Notes: a model not told the origin generated them from the letters alone. Counted from the first letter of the stretch, positions 23,562-37,569 are shown. The stretch: 64,000 nt of DNA from Cytospora piceicola (GCA_023375675.1 JALQBC010000004.1:806001-870000); one strand, 5' to 3'. Numbers and translations: made by a program.

Positions 23562-25420
23562 ATGGGACCACAGAACGACGACTCGATCGTCGACCCAAGA
23601 CAAGCTCCGGCTTTAAACGGAGCTCGAAACAGTGAGACAACGCCGCTCCTCAACGGCCAGTCGGGACAATCTGCCGCGGACAGTGAGGGACAGCAACAAC
23701 AGGGCGGTGCTACCCAAACCCATGAGCAGACCGTGCTTGTCGCCGAAATCACCGGGCCCAGGCTATGGCTCATTCTTGGCAGTGCCTACATGGGTGTGTT
23801 TCTAGGAGCTATTGATTCAACCATTATAGCCACGCTCTCCGCGCCCATCTCCAGCGAGTTCAAATCACTGAGCCTGTTGTCATGGTTGGCTACCGCCTAC
23901 CTCATAGCCAATGCTGCCTGCCAGCCCATCTCAGGGCGCCTGACAGATATCTTCGGCCGGGGCCCGGGCTTGGTTTTTAGCAATGTCTTCTTCGCGGCGG
24001 GAAACCTCATCTGCGGCCTTGCCCAGAGCGACGGCGTCATGATCGCTGGCAGGGTTATTGCAGGCATTGGAGGCGGCGGCCTCATGTCGATTTCGACATT
24101 CTTGGCCTCAGACCTGGTCCCGTTGAGGAACAGAGGCGTTGTCCAGGGAGTTGGCAACATCTGTTTCGGCACCGGTGCGATGTTGGGTGGTGTCTTTGGT
24201 GGCTTCGTCAATGATAACTTCACGGGTGGATGGCGGGTGGCCTTCTTGGTGCAGGTACCCGTCATCGTCGTATCCGGCTTGCTCGTCTTCTTCTTGGTCA
24301 AAGTGCCGCCTAAGGCATCGAACAAGTCATATCTCTCTCGGATCGACTTCGTCGGGGCTTGCCTTACCGTCTCCTTCCTCGTGATCCTTTTGCTCGGCTT
24401 GAACGCTGGAGGAAACCTGGTGCCTTGGACTGACCCTCTGGTTCTGACGACGCTTCCCCTAGCACTGGTCCTACTCGTCGGTTTCATCCTGTGGGAAAGC
24501 CGAGCGGCTCTGCCAATTATTCCCGTCCGGATCCTAACTCACCGGACCGTGTTCACAGCTTGCGCGACGAACCTCTTATGCACGATGGCCAACACCATTC
24601 TTGTATTCTACATCCCGATCTACCTCCAGGTCCTTGGGTACTCGCCCACGCAGTCGGGCTTCAGGATCTTCTTCGCCTCCCTTGGTGTTTCCTTCAGCTC
24701 TATCGGCTGCGGTTTGGTCATGAAGAGGACCGGGCGATACCTTGCTCTCGGCATATTCGTCGTTGCGTTGTTTGTCGCGGGCAATATCATGTTTTCGACT
24801 CTCGACGCCAATAGTCCGAGCTGGGTTCCTTACCCTGCTTTTGTTCTTACTGGCGCAGGATATGGAGGCAGTGAGTACTACCTGAGAGCGTTCACCTCAT
24901 CCATTTGGGTGTCTCTTGATTCATGGGACATGTTTGATCCGGGAGCAACAAGGGCTTCAAACTTGGATCATGTCTTGCGACTCCCGTCTCTCCCTCTTCC
25001 AGGCTAATACTAACTCTCGTTCTCGTAGTGTTGACCGTCACTCTCTTGGCATGCATCGCTGCCGTCGACCACTCCCAACAGGCCGTGATCACATCTGCGA
25101 CGTACGCCTTCAGATCGGTCGGGGCTACCCTCGGAGTCACCGTCGCGTCCGCTGTGTACCAGAATATCCTGAAGGCTCGGCTGTGGGAGAGATTTGGCTC
25201 GCTTCCTGATGCGGCGGCGGAGATCAAGAAGATCAGGGATGACTTGGACGAGCTACACCATCTCCCTAATGGGTGGGAGAATGGGGTCATCATGTCCTTT
25301 ATGGAGGCATTCCGAGGCGTCTGGCTGACAACCCTGGGCTTGGCGGTCGTTGGCCTGATCTGCGTCTCATTGATGAAGCAGCACACCCTTCACTCAAATT
25401 TGGCAAGGAGAGAAGACTAG
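23562..25420 (+). CDS. MFS transporter, DHA2 family (Vba/Fnx1-like, 14 spans)
   Basis: Two exons (23562-24870, 25029-25420) split by a 158-nt GT-AG intron give 566 residues. After an N-terminal cytosolic tail with SETTPLLNG, the first span carries LGAIDSTIIATLSAPIS, the DHA2 motif D1 (a short polar acidic pair in span 1). The loop GRLTDIFGRGPGL is motif A, and GRVIAGIGGGGLMSIS with LRNRGVVQGVG is motif B. Fourteen hydrophobic spans are readable, the last in exon 2. The closest named relatives are vacuolar basic amino-acid permeases (Vba1-3 of yeast, Fnx1 of S. pombe), so the protein may sit in the vacuolar membrane; a drug or metabolite exporter of the plasma membrane is the alternative. A frame stop in the intron ends the first exon read-through at residue 481. 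Confidence 0.88.
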
Positions 25421-26044
25421 GTGTCTGAGAGATGCATTTCCAATGTCTTCCAAGGCCAGACGGAGATGGCTGAGGTGGCTCGGAAGGCAAGGACAGGGGC
25501 TCGGGCTTTTTCGTTTCACAGTTTATATATCGAACTTCGAGGTGGAGCTATGCTATTTCGGCTGCGAACAACTACCCAAGTGGGCACTTACGTTCGGCTC
25601 GATAAATCTGAGTGCTGACTGCCTCGCCTTTATAGTCCATTGCCATTCCATGTAAGGAGCAAGTCTTTGTTTTCATGATACTCAACTCTTTGAGTAAAGA
25701 CAAGAGGGAGATACTCCATATGCGCTTATAGTAAGTGCCAAAGAAATACAGTGACGGTGAGCACAAAGCACGTGCATAACGCGACTTCGAAATCCGCGAC
25801 TGTCATCTTGCCTGGCCTGTCGACTTCAACAAAACCACACAACATCGAGTATCTTGCACTCACTCGGGTCTCACACCATATAGGAGATCGAAATCTCGGG
25901 CTCATTCATGACGACGAGGCAAATTCACAGTGGTCCTTGCGTACGAAATGGTATCGCGTCGAGAACGGAAACGCCCCTGAAAGCATTATTCTGGACCTGC
26001 CAACATGATATCACCAACTTTTACCCAAGGTGAAAGAACATGAT
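25421..26044. other. Intergenic, transporter 3' flank
   Basis: About 620 bases. A frame from 25751 to 26008 without a normal ATG start ends just before the next gene; it could be an upstream exon of that gene but I see no matching splice pair. Otherwise nothing. Confidence 0.4.
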
Positions 26045-27165
26045 ATGAACTTTGCTACCGGTGATTACTCTTCGGGAGATGATAATCCCGTGGACGATTC
26101 TGGCTTTCATGAAGACTTGCCCGAGATCGATTCGGGTGGGACTAGCAAGCAATGGGATGGGGAAGAAGACGGCCCATTAAAACCACAAGCTCGAGGCAGC
26201 TGGTCTTGCAGCGGCGAGGACTCCGGATGTGATTGTCTGGAGGAGATAGAGGGGGAAAGCGATTGGGATGACGGCTTCGGGTCGGACAGGTCTTATAACG
26301 GAACTGATGCCGACATCAATCACGGACTGAAAGAGTATCATCGGCAAGACATACGAGTAAGGAAGGTAACGCGAACCGAATTGGAGCTCGAGAGGGAGAA
26401 CGAAGTCCGCGCAGTGCACCCTCAGAGTGCTCAACAACCACAAAACGTCAAGGTCCTACGAGCTCTTTTCCTTGACTACGTCGAGCACCTTTGGAAAGAA
26501 TACTTTCAGTGCATCAGGAGGCTAGACATCGACGTGTTCGATGAGCGCTTTGTCGAGACGATCTCCCAGAATCAAAACACCGACTTGCTCGGGGAGGTCC
26601 ATGGACAAGTCTATCTGGACGACGGCACATTCTGCAGTTTTGGCCCTTTCGAGCCCCCGCGGTTCGCGGCGCGGGAAACATTCACGTACAAAGCGAAGGG
26701 ACAGTATGATATCTCGATCATATTCGTGAGTAACCCTACGTGGAGGTCATGCTCTCACGAGACTTTGCCACCTGCGAAGAGTCCTGGTCTGTGTCGGAGT
26801 CAGCTCCCGAGATTTTGACGTCCTACGGAATCCTGATAGACCTCGAGAAGCAGATATCTGACAGCAAGGTGGCAAGGGATCGCACTCCATCGCCGCATAA
26901 GAGCTGGTTCGAGATGAACCATCCCATGGGTTGGTATAATCAGATTCCCTGGTGGACCATCTGTGGCAGGCTACTGCAAAGCCCCGAAAGCACAGTGCTT
27001 TCGTCTCGCATGCCTACACGCAAGGTCACCAAGGAAGCTACGTGGGAATTCAGGACCTGCAATATTGTCACGTTGTTGGATGGACCGTCCCAAAAGGATG
27101 TTCCAAGTACTGCTTGGTGGGGCCAGAGCAACATCCTGCGCCAGCGTCGGGCCTGTGCAATGTGA
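26045..27165 (+). pseudogene. Uncharacterised fungal protein gene with a -1 frameshift
   Basis: I do not recognise a named domain. The first frame (ATG at 26045) gives an acidic, serine- and aspartate-rich leader followed by a structured part: LRALFLDYVEHLWKEYF, then LLGEVHGQVYLDDG and FGPFEPPRF, and KGQYDISIIFVSNP at about 26735. There the frame stops making sense, while the frame one base back continues in register with YVEVMLSRDFATC, ILTSYGILIDLEKQ and SWFEMNHPMGWYNQ, ending at 27165. The two halves together resemble a protein type I know only as hypothetical in related moulds, so one base seems to be missing near 26737. A GTGAGT at 26726 could instead be an intron donor, but the sequence after it looks coding. 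Either a young pseudogene or an assembly error. Confidence 0.5.
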
Positions 27166-30100
27166 CGTGGCTGTCTCAACCCAGTGGTTCCTCTGTTGGC
27201 CCCTCTTGGTCACTATGATACAATGACCATCAACTGTATTGTGGTCTTTGTTGGTCCGTGGAAGTCGGTACTTACAGTAAGTGGCAAGGTTCTATCCAAG
27301 TTGGCCAGCCAGGTGTTACAGTTGGGGAAGATTGATGGGAGCCCAAGGAAGCGAACCTTGGAAGACCTTGAGGTCGCTAAAGGAAGGAGTCTTTTGGTGA
27401 GACATGTTTTGAAAACGTCCTGGGAGTCCGTAGATGCTAGGTTAATCGCATGCATAGGGAGAGGGGTGTTTTTGCAAGGCAACGCTCGTTGATGCCAATT
27501 ATGCCAGTTGCCCTTCAACAAAGTGCACAGCCAGAGTCTCACATTATTTTCTGTCTGGATTCCCAGAGACTTTGTCCAGGGACAGTCCAGGGACAGTCCA
27601 CAGGAGAGAGCAGCTGCGGTCAGACTCCCCCGTTTTGTTCTTTCCAGTTTCCGTTTCGGTTACGGCGCTGCCCGTCAATGAGAAACGGCGTTGGAACATT
27701 GTAACAGGGAAGGCGCGATGCCGGAGCACGTCACCGGAAGACCTCCCAACATATTCGGCGTTTCAAGGCTTCAACAGCAGCTACTTCGACGTCAGCGACA
27801 TCTCGGATATTCCACCTGCGCCGACGGAAATGTCTACCTACGTAGTTCTTCTGGTCTTGTCCACCCAGGAACGCACCTTACGAGACCATGTGGGCAGGCC
27901 AGACCTACAGCTCTGGGTGTCAACATCACCTTACATTTCCCTACTTCCTTCGTCGCTGGGGAACACTGATGGCCTCAGCCGGTGGACCTGTCTGACCGAT
28001 GACGTGTAGTGGAATGGTTTTTATTCTCAAAACACGAAACAAGGTTTGAGCCTCATCGAATCGGAACTTCGAGAGCAAGGGGGGGGAGTCTGTACCCGAC
28101 AGCATACTTGGCTTCGGTGCATGCGTACCTGGCAAATCGGTCCCGAGGTCGACTGAAAAGACGACTCCATTACAGTACAGTCTTGGTCTCCGGAATATGC
28201 AGACGTCTCTGATATCCATCATGGTAGTCCGTACCTCAGCAATAACATGTGCAAGTTACCCCTGGCCCCGTCATCCGATCTATCTATCCTTCTCATACTA
28301 CCATATATGTACTAATGCAGGCGCCCTATAAGATCATCTCCAAGGTACCGACGTCTCGGGACAGTTGCAGTCGGTCAAACACACGGACAAATGTCTTTCC
28401 TTCAATCACAGCTCGTATGCCGCCCGGCACACATTGGAGTATTCTCGGATTACTGTAAAGCCACATGTTCTGCAATTGGGATCACGGTACCAATTATTTG
28501 CAGGAAAAGTGGACTTGATTTGCCCGCCCTCTGCATCGGCACTCAGGCCCTGCCAGGCTACCTTTTCCCCTCTTGGTCCTAGGGTCGCTGGGATCAATCC
28601 GACTGCAACCCCCCAACGTTGCACGCAGGGCGCCCACCTCCCTCCTTACATGGCGTCGTGGTATCGAGCTGAACGTGCCAAGGGCCAATACTCAACGTGC
28701 TTACGAGTGCCTACGTATATACAGCTCACCGGTCAACACATCAACCTACCCTACACAAAACTATCACATTGCAGAAGCTCAGAATTTTGCGCGGAAGCAA
28801 TGCAGGGCTCAACCGTCCGGAAGGATCAGGATAATAAGAGTGATTTGCTATTGCAGGAGCACCACGTGGCCTAGGGGGCTCGGAGGGGTCAGGAATCAAC
28901 GCCTCCCGGATAGCCTCATCTTGACGACCATTCCTTTGTGCTCGATGGTCGCTGGACGACATCGCTGGAGGGCGATGTACCATGTATATCGATTTGAGGA
29001 AGATAGGCGAGGACGGAATGCCACGAGATTATCGACCACCGAAGGTCAGTCCAAGATGTTTATACCAGCCTCGGCAATATTACACGACATACTACGTAGG
29101 GCCTGCCGTTCTAGGAAGGTACTTCGTCGCATCACCGCAGGAGGCTCTAGCCGACCATGTACCGATGGCCTTACTACGTGCAAGGTTCCAGTCATTGGAC
29201 TGCATCAGACCCGCTGTCTGTAAACTTGTGCCGTCGCAACATCGGCGACCTCTCGTCGAGCCAAGCACGATCGGCCAACAGGCCCTACAAGTCGCCACTG
29301 ACAAGCCGGGATACATCTTTGACTGCAACTGTCAAACAGAAAGTAGCCAGCCCACACCCACAGACTTGACGATTCCAAGGTACTCGTTTATCTGCTTCTG
29401 GGGAGATCGTGGTTACACGGCAAACATTCGGAAGTCGACCAGTGAGTTCTGCACTGCTGGCTCGGCGATAGCATGTGTGAAGCATGGCCAACCATCGACG
29501 GCGAACGCGGGTCATGCTGCCGTATTTTCCAGAATGACGCCCGTACATTGCTGACATGCATGACCATGATGGCTTGCTCAGCGCCGTCCTCGACTGCACG
29601 ATGGGGTGTGCGTCGGCTTTGAAACTGCAGGAAGCCTTCTGGCCATCCGTGCAGCCGTGCTGGCCATGGCGATACTACCCTGCACTGATGGACGCTTCTC
29701 GCCTTCAGCCCATCCCACCGAAGACGCAATGCATCCACGATGCAGCCACGTACGGCATATCCATGGTAACGCAACGATGGGGGCAACGATCCTCGGCTCT
29801 GATGTCAGCGGTTTGGGATCGCACGCAGGCCGTTCCGCAACGTGCCTAGTGCCTCCTTCAGGGAAGTGAGCAAATGCAACCTTGAAGCTCCCGCTTATCA
29901 CGGAGCGCTTTGCCGGGGCTAGTCCCAACGTAGAGGGACCTCTGCAATCCGTTTTTTGGTCTCGGCCGAGCAAGCCTTGAGAATAGGCTGATCGATAGTC
30001 CTTGGGTTACGAGGAAGCCTCCCAATTCTTCAGCCACCGTCCTTTTCCCAGGGCATCCACCGAAAAGGACGATGAAGCATCAGATGGTAGTCCGTCCACA

Positions 30101-32537
30101 ACCAATTTCTCCCGGAGATTATCGACCGGGCAGGGCATGGGTCGTCGATAAAGCGCTTGCGCACTTCGGGACGCCATGTAAGCGGGATGCCAACGTTTCA
30201 TCCAGTTGAGCTTTGCCCGGGTATTTCCATGTGAGTGATATTAGAGTACCGGAGGGGAGGGGGCCAGGGATCCTGGTCTAATGTCGAGCCGAAGGACCTC
30301 TTTCGTCATATCGCGGCAGACGTCAAAAGGCCGGCCGTCTGTCAGGCATAGTTCCCACGCTCACTCAATACCGCCTTGATGACGCACTGCCATATGCGTT
30401 TCATCACAGGGTGTCGTGTTGATGCTTGCGTACCTTTCGACGTTCTTCGAGTTGTACTGTCAATGAAAGCAGAGGCAATATGCTTAGCCATTGCACGCGC
30501 ATCTTACATTTCTCGGCCTGGACTTTGCTTCCTCGGGCTTATGGTACAAACCGAGGGAGAGCACAGCCCTGCCGCAGTACGAACCGTCGGCCACAGGCCG
30601 TTGTGGACCACTCCGCTTTCTCCTTGAACTCGGCGGAGGCCCGACTTGAGAGCCGGGCTTGCGTTTGGGGTCTGGGCATGTGGCAAAGAAACTCCTGATG
30701 AAGGTGGCAGGATAAACCACGGTCCAACATATCAGAGTTGAGACTCCAGGGTTGCCAATAGTGGATGCTAATACCAAATCAGATACCATTGGTACCGTTC
30801 ATGAGCTTGTTTGGCTCGCACGGAGTACTGCTTCTGCGTCGGCTAAGGAGCCGGTGCATACACAGTACCTACATAAATGCTATTGCCCCGGCATATATCT
30901 CCCGAAAAGGAAGGCGAGTTTCCATAGCCCCATTAAAGCGCAGCCGGGGAACTGCAAGCAAATTCCAAACCTTGCAACATGCGCGGGACGCCTCTGATCC
31001 GCGATTTCTAGAAGAAAGTGCTGCGCGACACTCGACCATCGAACCCAAGGGCCACCGGAGGTTACATTCTTCTCTTCGCTACTGCGGTGCCGAAGCAGGT
31101 GTTTCTTCTTGCGAAGCGAAGCGAAGACATGAATGCGTCGATTCAGTATACCGATAACTTGAACCGGGCACACAGAATTGTTGCGAACTTCACCGCCTGA
31201 GGGCTCTTCACGGAGCCAAATATTGTGCCTCGGCAGCAATATTCTGTACTTGATGAGGTAACGATTCGACTTCGCGGCTCGGGTCATAATCATTCGGTAC
31301 TTTTGTAGGATGTCCCTTCGAAGACCCACTGGTCGCAGTGCCGTAGTCCAGTCGCAAAGTGCCGCCCGACTGAAGCGACGGTTGAAGATCTGGCAGAAGC
31401 AGAACGCAGGGGCCCTGGCCCGATTGGTTCAGACAAGGACCATAGCGCCTATAATTGCGATTCTCTTGGTGTGCAGGATATGGGTCTCCCAAGACCTGCC
31501 ATTAACTAGGTGTTGGCCAACAACAAAATTTTGTGCCTCCCCCGCGCGCCGAAACCCACAAACAAATTGATGTTATCTTTAGTCTTGCAGCCCTGGACGA
31601 GGAAGCCCGCTGGTTGGCCAGGATACGGATAATGGACCACCGTGGGCCACTTGAGTACCGAGGCCTCTCGGCCCGCTATTGATGGCGGATGTTTGGGTCT
31701 ATACATGGATTTTCAACCTCTAGTCGAGTATGCTAAGGACAGAAAGGGCATATCCTGCGAATGCGTGCGAAGCTTTTGGGTGATCACAGGCTTGAGGGCT
31801 ATAACTTCAGCCTGCACGGCCACGGCGAGTGAGGATGAAAATACTCAAGACAGCATTGTTCCTGAGTTGGTTCGGACCAGCCAGACAAGGGACGAGCCGC
31901 TGTTTGTCCCCTGGACATGGACCCTCGCCGGAACCGAGTATCAAGTATCGGCCGGCCAAAGGTGGACCTCTCTGATGTCTGATTCGTGCAATCTGTGCGG
32001 ATTCGTGCAGTTCCAGATTGTGTGCATGGGAGAAATGCCGTGTGTCGTTGTGACAACCCCCCGGTTCGCACCAGAGAAGCTTTGGGATAGCCACCATCTT
32101 GTCGACCATTTGGACGAGGAGGATCACCCACATGGTTTCAAACAAAAGCCCGAGTCTGTTGCACCGGTCGCACGACAGGTTTTGAGGAAGACACCATATG
32201 TCCCAAAACAGGGTTGCTCTCGGGCTGATCTTGGTCACGCCCGATAACCTTTTCAGATGCCAGGGCGGTAAATGCGCATAATCAGCAATAAGACCTGAGA
32301 ACCACCAAGCACACACCACCGGTACTGAGTAAGCAGGCTATGGCCGCAGTTCAGCCAAATGAGGTGGCAAGCGGCATCTTGTCTGTGCCGCGAGCCTGCA
32401 TTTGTTCTCCGAAAGGTTCATGGAGAATTTTTCAGCAGTCCTCGCACAGCCCATTGACCTGTTTCGCTATCGTCAACTTGTCAAGCCGCACCGGCACTTC
32501 TGCTGGATAAAGCACTAGGATCTGGTCATCTCGGCAG

Positions 32538-32583
32538 GACACACACCCACACACAAGGACACACACACACACACAACACACAC
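32538..32583. repeat. (CA)n microsatellite, interrupted
   Basis: CACACAC runs broken by CC and AGG, about 46 bases, in the gene desert. Confidence 0.9.
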
Positions 32584-35373
32584 ATAATAGCCGTTGATAT
32601 CGCACGTGGCGGCAGGCTTTATAATCCATGGATGGCTGTTCCAGGCGATGGCGCCTCCTGTGTGGTGTGGGAGTTCAGCTGACAGCGACCCGGTGGCCGA
32701 CCATTTGTTTGTTATCTACCCATCGGGAAGGAGGAAGTCGGCTACGAACACCCTTCCAACCAAGTCTGTCGATGGCACTGCAGCGCCATGCCCGCATGCA
32801 TGCAACCAATCCCGGCATGTTGTTAGCAGCCAGCAAGGCAAAGAACGGTGGACGAACGGGCGAATTGGCGCCACGCCGCCTATTTCCCCAGCCCCTACCC
32901 ACTCACTAGCATTACAGAACAATGATGAATGCGCTAGTAGTTGAAGCGGAAATGCCGTTGGTTCTCTAGCGTCCCGGTTATCGAATCACTGTTGCGTTCG
33001 CTTCCCAATGCAACGCTGTATGCAGACCAACACGAGCCGGATGTTTGTTAAGCAGCTGCGTAAGACAGTGGGAAGCAGTCTAAAAAGCCACACCGGCAGA
33101 AGGGAGCCTGGGACAAAAAAGTCGGAGCAGCGGACTGGCGATCCGTCAAGGAACTCTTGGGGTCAGAGCCTTACAATATGCAGAGGAGGTGCTCTCTTGG
33201 ATATTAATTGCTTTGTGCTGCGTACCCACGACATGCGCATCAAACAGACCAGTGACCAAGCTCGGCTTACACGGACATCCTTGCAGTCGAGCTGTCAAGA
33301 GGATCACAAACGGGCTGTCTCCTGGCGGCACAACGGGTCGGTATCACATCTGGGGTCTGGGGCACGCACAACACCGGTATTGTATACCATGTACCGACAG
33401 GAAATATCAAGTACCCTCCCCTGCGGCACGAGGCAATTTGGCCGCCACCTGCCCCACTTCGTCTGATACATCAGAGCTGAGTAAACGGCGTACTCGCGAT
33501 ACTCTTGGCCTGGCAGGCCTGGCCAAACCTCTTTGGCTCGGGATGAGGGCGACTCTAGGCGAGCGGATTGGCATCCATGAAGTCCCCAACGAGGGTTATG
33601 CCCCATTGCAGGTCTAGCCTCGGTGAAACAATAAAGGGGGCTTGTGGCCCATCCTGGCCTTCCTTGTGCCTCGACCCAGGGCATTGGGATCGAGCTAACG
33701 ACGACATGCCGAGCAGGCTGGCAGGTCTTAACACGCCATGCTATTGCAGTTCCCTGCAAGACCCTTTAGCCCCGTCCAACCATATTGCAGTCCGACCCAC
33801 CCCACAAAGCCAAACTTTCTTTACTTTTGAAGTCTGGAGAGACGGCATGGATGCGAAAGAAGCAGTACTGTGTAATTGGCATCTGGCTGAGATCAAGCTA
33901 TACCACGGGTTTCATCTACCCTCTGAAGCGGCTCTGTGCTGTGTATTGAGATGCCCTCACTTTCTCTACCCTTTTGTGATCATTGTCAGCCTTCGTGACC
34001 CACGGTCAAGGCACTCAGGCGGGTCAATGATCCACCAACCCACGAGAGGAGCAAATCATGCAGACCCCTCGCATTCGCGACGAAGACCTTATTACGCGGT
34101 CCACGAATTACCAGTAACAGACGACATATATGTATACATACGGACGTGATCCATACTGCGGATCACCGGAGCAAATGAAGCGCCTTCCGAGCCTTGGACC
34201 TTCCCTCTTGACCACCACATCCAGAGACTCGGGTCGTGGATGCCACCCAGTGCGCGCTTATTAGTAGTATACCACAGAGGCGTGGAGGGGCGTGAACATG
34301 GCACGATTCCCACAATGCGGAGATGACAAGGCTCCTCGTACGATTCATATCGTCTGCACCGCAGATTCTGCATCTGCGGCACGGCAATTGATTCATGGGT
34401 CCCAAACCCCGTGCTCTCAAGTTCCGTTCCCCTTCATAATTATCGGACGATCAGACGACATCCGGCCACTGCCAGAGTCGGGCCAACCTCCGAGGTGGAC
34501 GCCTGCTATAATAGCCTGCCATAACAGTCTGTGCCACCAAGCGCAGGTGCATTTGCTGGCGGCTCTAGACTCCCAGGAGCTGGTTCCCGGATCACAATTC
34601 CCCCATCCCGTGGCCGGTGATGATAATCGCCTTTCGTATCCGTACCGTTCGGCTCCGTCGATCCACAACAAATCGAAAATCCTGCCCTGCAACCCCCTCA
34701 ATCTCGAATCTTATTCCACTTTCGGGTCGCCCGCTGTAGTGTACATACTGTACAACATGTGCCGATGCCGGGTATCACTGACACCGTGTGCTCCCTACAA
34801 CACCGTGGTACATGAGGACGACGCAGGGGCGAGGAGAAGCTACTGCGAAGGAAGAGCGCACGGGGAAACGGATTGGATGTAGATCCTGATCGACATTGGC
34901 ATCGACATCGAATCGATTATCGACGTCATGCACCAGAGGAGCAGGGGATCGTCGAACTTGGGGTACAGCAGAGATCTTAGAGCCATTCGCCATCCGCCAT
35001 GAACCCATCTCGTGCCTGCGCAACGTTTACTTGGTACCACGTTGGATATATCTGATCCTTACCGGCGAAGTACTGTGTACGCAATACTCGGGCGGCACCC
35101 TACTAATTTCGAAGGCACTCATCTGTCCAGCTATCTATGTGCCGGTCCTCGGCGCGTGGACTGGGGGTCAGCATGTACCCTGTTTTATAGCGCAGTCATC
35201 AACGAAAGTACGTTTTCCTTTGTGCAAACTATTACCGGCTTATCTCCATCTGAAGCTTCTCATGCGCCGCGGATCAATTCCGGTAAATAGCAGAGTGGGA
35301 AACTGCACCCCCACTGAATGAGGGTCCAGCGCTCCGTACACTAGATGCTTAATCGGTATGTACTGTGTACAGC

Positions 35374-35410
35374 AGCCAGCCAGCCAGTCAGTCAGTCAGG
35401 CAGTCAGTGA
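35374..35410. repeat. CAGC/CAGT tetranucleotide repeat
   Basis: AGCCAGCCAGCCAGTCAGTCAGTCAGGCAGTCAG type tract: nine or so units of a CAGN tetramer. Non-coding. Confidence 0.85.
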
Positions 35411-35916
35411 CTCGGAGGTTATCGTGGGGCCTCCTCCTCCTCAGCCTGACTCTCTTGGCTGTCGTTCGACCAGATCATCATGGGATGGCATCGATACATA
35501 AGTACACATGCAGTAGTGTTCTCGCAAGGACGGACATGATGGATCATGATCCCTGAAAAGCGTTGGTTTAGGCAGCACATTCGCCTGCCTTCCAATTCAG
35601 AGTGGCTCCCAAAGCCCTCGCTGGGGATGACAACTTTTGCCGAGTACCGCTATTCCAGTAGTACATCCGTAGGGTAAGTCTTTCTCGAGCCAGCCGCGCC
35701 AGTCCTCCCTGTTCGCCCAATGGCGTGAGCCTACTAAGAAACGGTGGCGGCAAAGCAGGCTACCGGCGTTGGGCATGGCTTCCAACACCGTTGTCAAGCC
35801 ATCAAGTCACCTGCCAAAATAACCAAGTCTCAACAGATCATGTGCCTCCTTCGAGGCTTGAGAACTTGCTGACCTTCATGGATATATAGTGGCGTACCGA
35901 CAAGGGATATACAACT

Positions 35917-35933
35917 TATATATATATATATAC
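35917..35933. repeat. (TA)n tract
   Basis: Eight TA units in the gene desert, sitting in a locally A+T-rich stretch. Confidence 0.85.
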
Positions 35934-37524
35934 TACGCATAATGAGATTATGCAACTTTAACAGGCTGCCGAAGAAGGTCCACGTTCTCGGAGCCCCGGC
36001 AAGGTACATGCTGGCTGTGTCGTTCGATCGGATTTCGTTGCGACTTTCCCCGGACCGAAAACCTCGACCGGGACCCCGAAAAGACAACCTCGGCCGTTGC
36101 TCCACACGATCATCACACTCTACGCACTACACTGTTTTGGGTCAGGAATTCCTCGAAAGAAGTGGAAGTCTGGGCGTCTAGACGCGATTTCCTGTCCGTC
36201 ATCAACTCACATTGGTAGACTCGTTGTCCGCGGCCCCCATCGTGGCGCCTCCTTTATTATTGCATAGTACGGATCCGTACACAGTTCCCGTGGGCCAAGC
36301 AGCAAAAGTTCCTCTTGATGATGACTCTTTCATCAGGGACCTTGTGTACATAGTAGATATCAACCCCTGCTTTCGCTACTACCGTGCCCTAAGTATAGCC
36401 CCTGTCCTTGTAACCCCCCCTTTTTTCAACCCTCCCCCCCTTCCTCGATTCCCATAACGCAAATCCACGCACGATGGATCCTACAGAGCGTGTCTGCAAG
36501 GATTCCTAACCAGCCAGTCACCAGTATGGTGTTGCCAAGAGCCGTCCTCCTACAGTACCGCCATCATCACCACCTCATTACGCTCATGGACAAGGGTTAA
36601 ACAGCCGATTAGCCGTCAAGCCATGTTCACTACTACATACACTACAGTGCCGTCCTGGAAAAGAGGTGTAGTGTACATGATCCGGATTCGTTATGGGTCC
36701 ATCGTTATTGATCCATCGAAAGTCAAATCTTGGAGCTGCTGCTGTCTCGGTGCCGAAGGGAAAAAGTAGTCACAAGGGGCTGAAAGTAGTTATTACCCGA
36801 ACCGGTTGGCTCGACTATTTCGTCTCGAAGAACAGAACCACCCAGATGTATGTACATACATACGTACTATGCAATCCCGTAATCTTCAGGGACTTTTGCC
36901 CTGCCAAGTAACCCACAGTGACTGATCGGTACTCATGTTCGATCTGTGTGTGCCCCATCCGTTCCCACAGCCAAGGTAACATGGGTAAGCCGTAGCCCAA
37001 CATAAGCCGTACCGCACCCGCGTTCATTACCGGTATTGGCATCGTGGCGCCGGGCCCTTGGAATTTCAGGTGTACCGTGTACGTCTAAGCTGCCCTTTGT
37101 ATGTATGTATTTCTCAATCCCAGAGCCCTGTCGCGGCTTTTCGACTTAGACTGGGCGAGACGTCTTGTCGCTCTGCGGCTCGGTCGGTGGCATACAATAA
37201 CCAGTATTCGCCCATCTCAAGCCACACTATCACCCTTGCGTGACTAAACTCTCGAGACTCTGCTGCCATCCTTCCTTCCCACACATACATACACACATAC
37301 TTACTCAACCCAGAAACCTCGTGATCGTGCGTGTTATACTACTCCTATAGGAGTCATCGAAATCATCATCAACAAGAGACCAAAGAAGGATAGAATAGGA
37401 AGTCGGTATTCCAGCAAAGACCACCCACCACCAACCATCCGCCATTCTTCCCCTGAATAGGAACCTAGAAAGTGGTCTCGAACCCTGGGTCCTTCCTCGC
37501 TGGGCTGAGAAGTGCGTCTTGTCT

Positions 37525-37569
37525 TGTGTGTGTGTGAGAGGTGTGTGTGTGTGCGCGTGTGTGTGTGGT
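37525..37569. repeat. (GT)n microsatellite upstream of the Zn2Cys6 gene
   Basis: Two GT runs separated by GAGAGGT and ending GTGCGCGTGTGTGTG, 250 bases before the start codon of the zinc-cluster regulator, so probably within its promoter or leader. Alternating GT/GC can adopt Z-DNA. Confidence 0.88.

Noticed and set aside
28573..29223. 216-codon plus-strand frame in the gene desert
   Set aside because: Random-looking composition, overlapping frames equally long, no homology I recognise.
31642..32247. 201-codon plus-strand frame in the gene desert
   Set aside because: Its antisense is also open for 170 codons, codon use is flat, and no domain or splice partner is visible.
35374..35410. CAGN repeat as a CRISPR-like or minisatellite element
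   Set aside because: Unit is only four bases with no spacers; it is a plain microsatellite.
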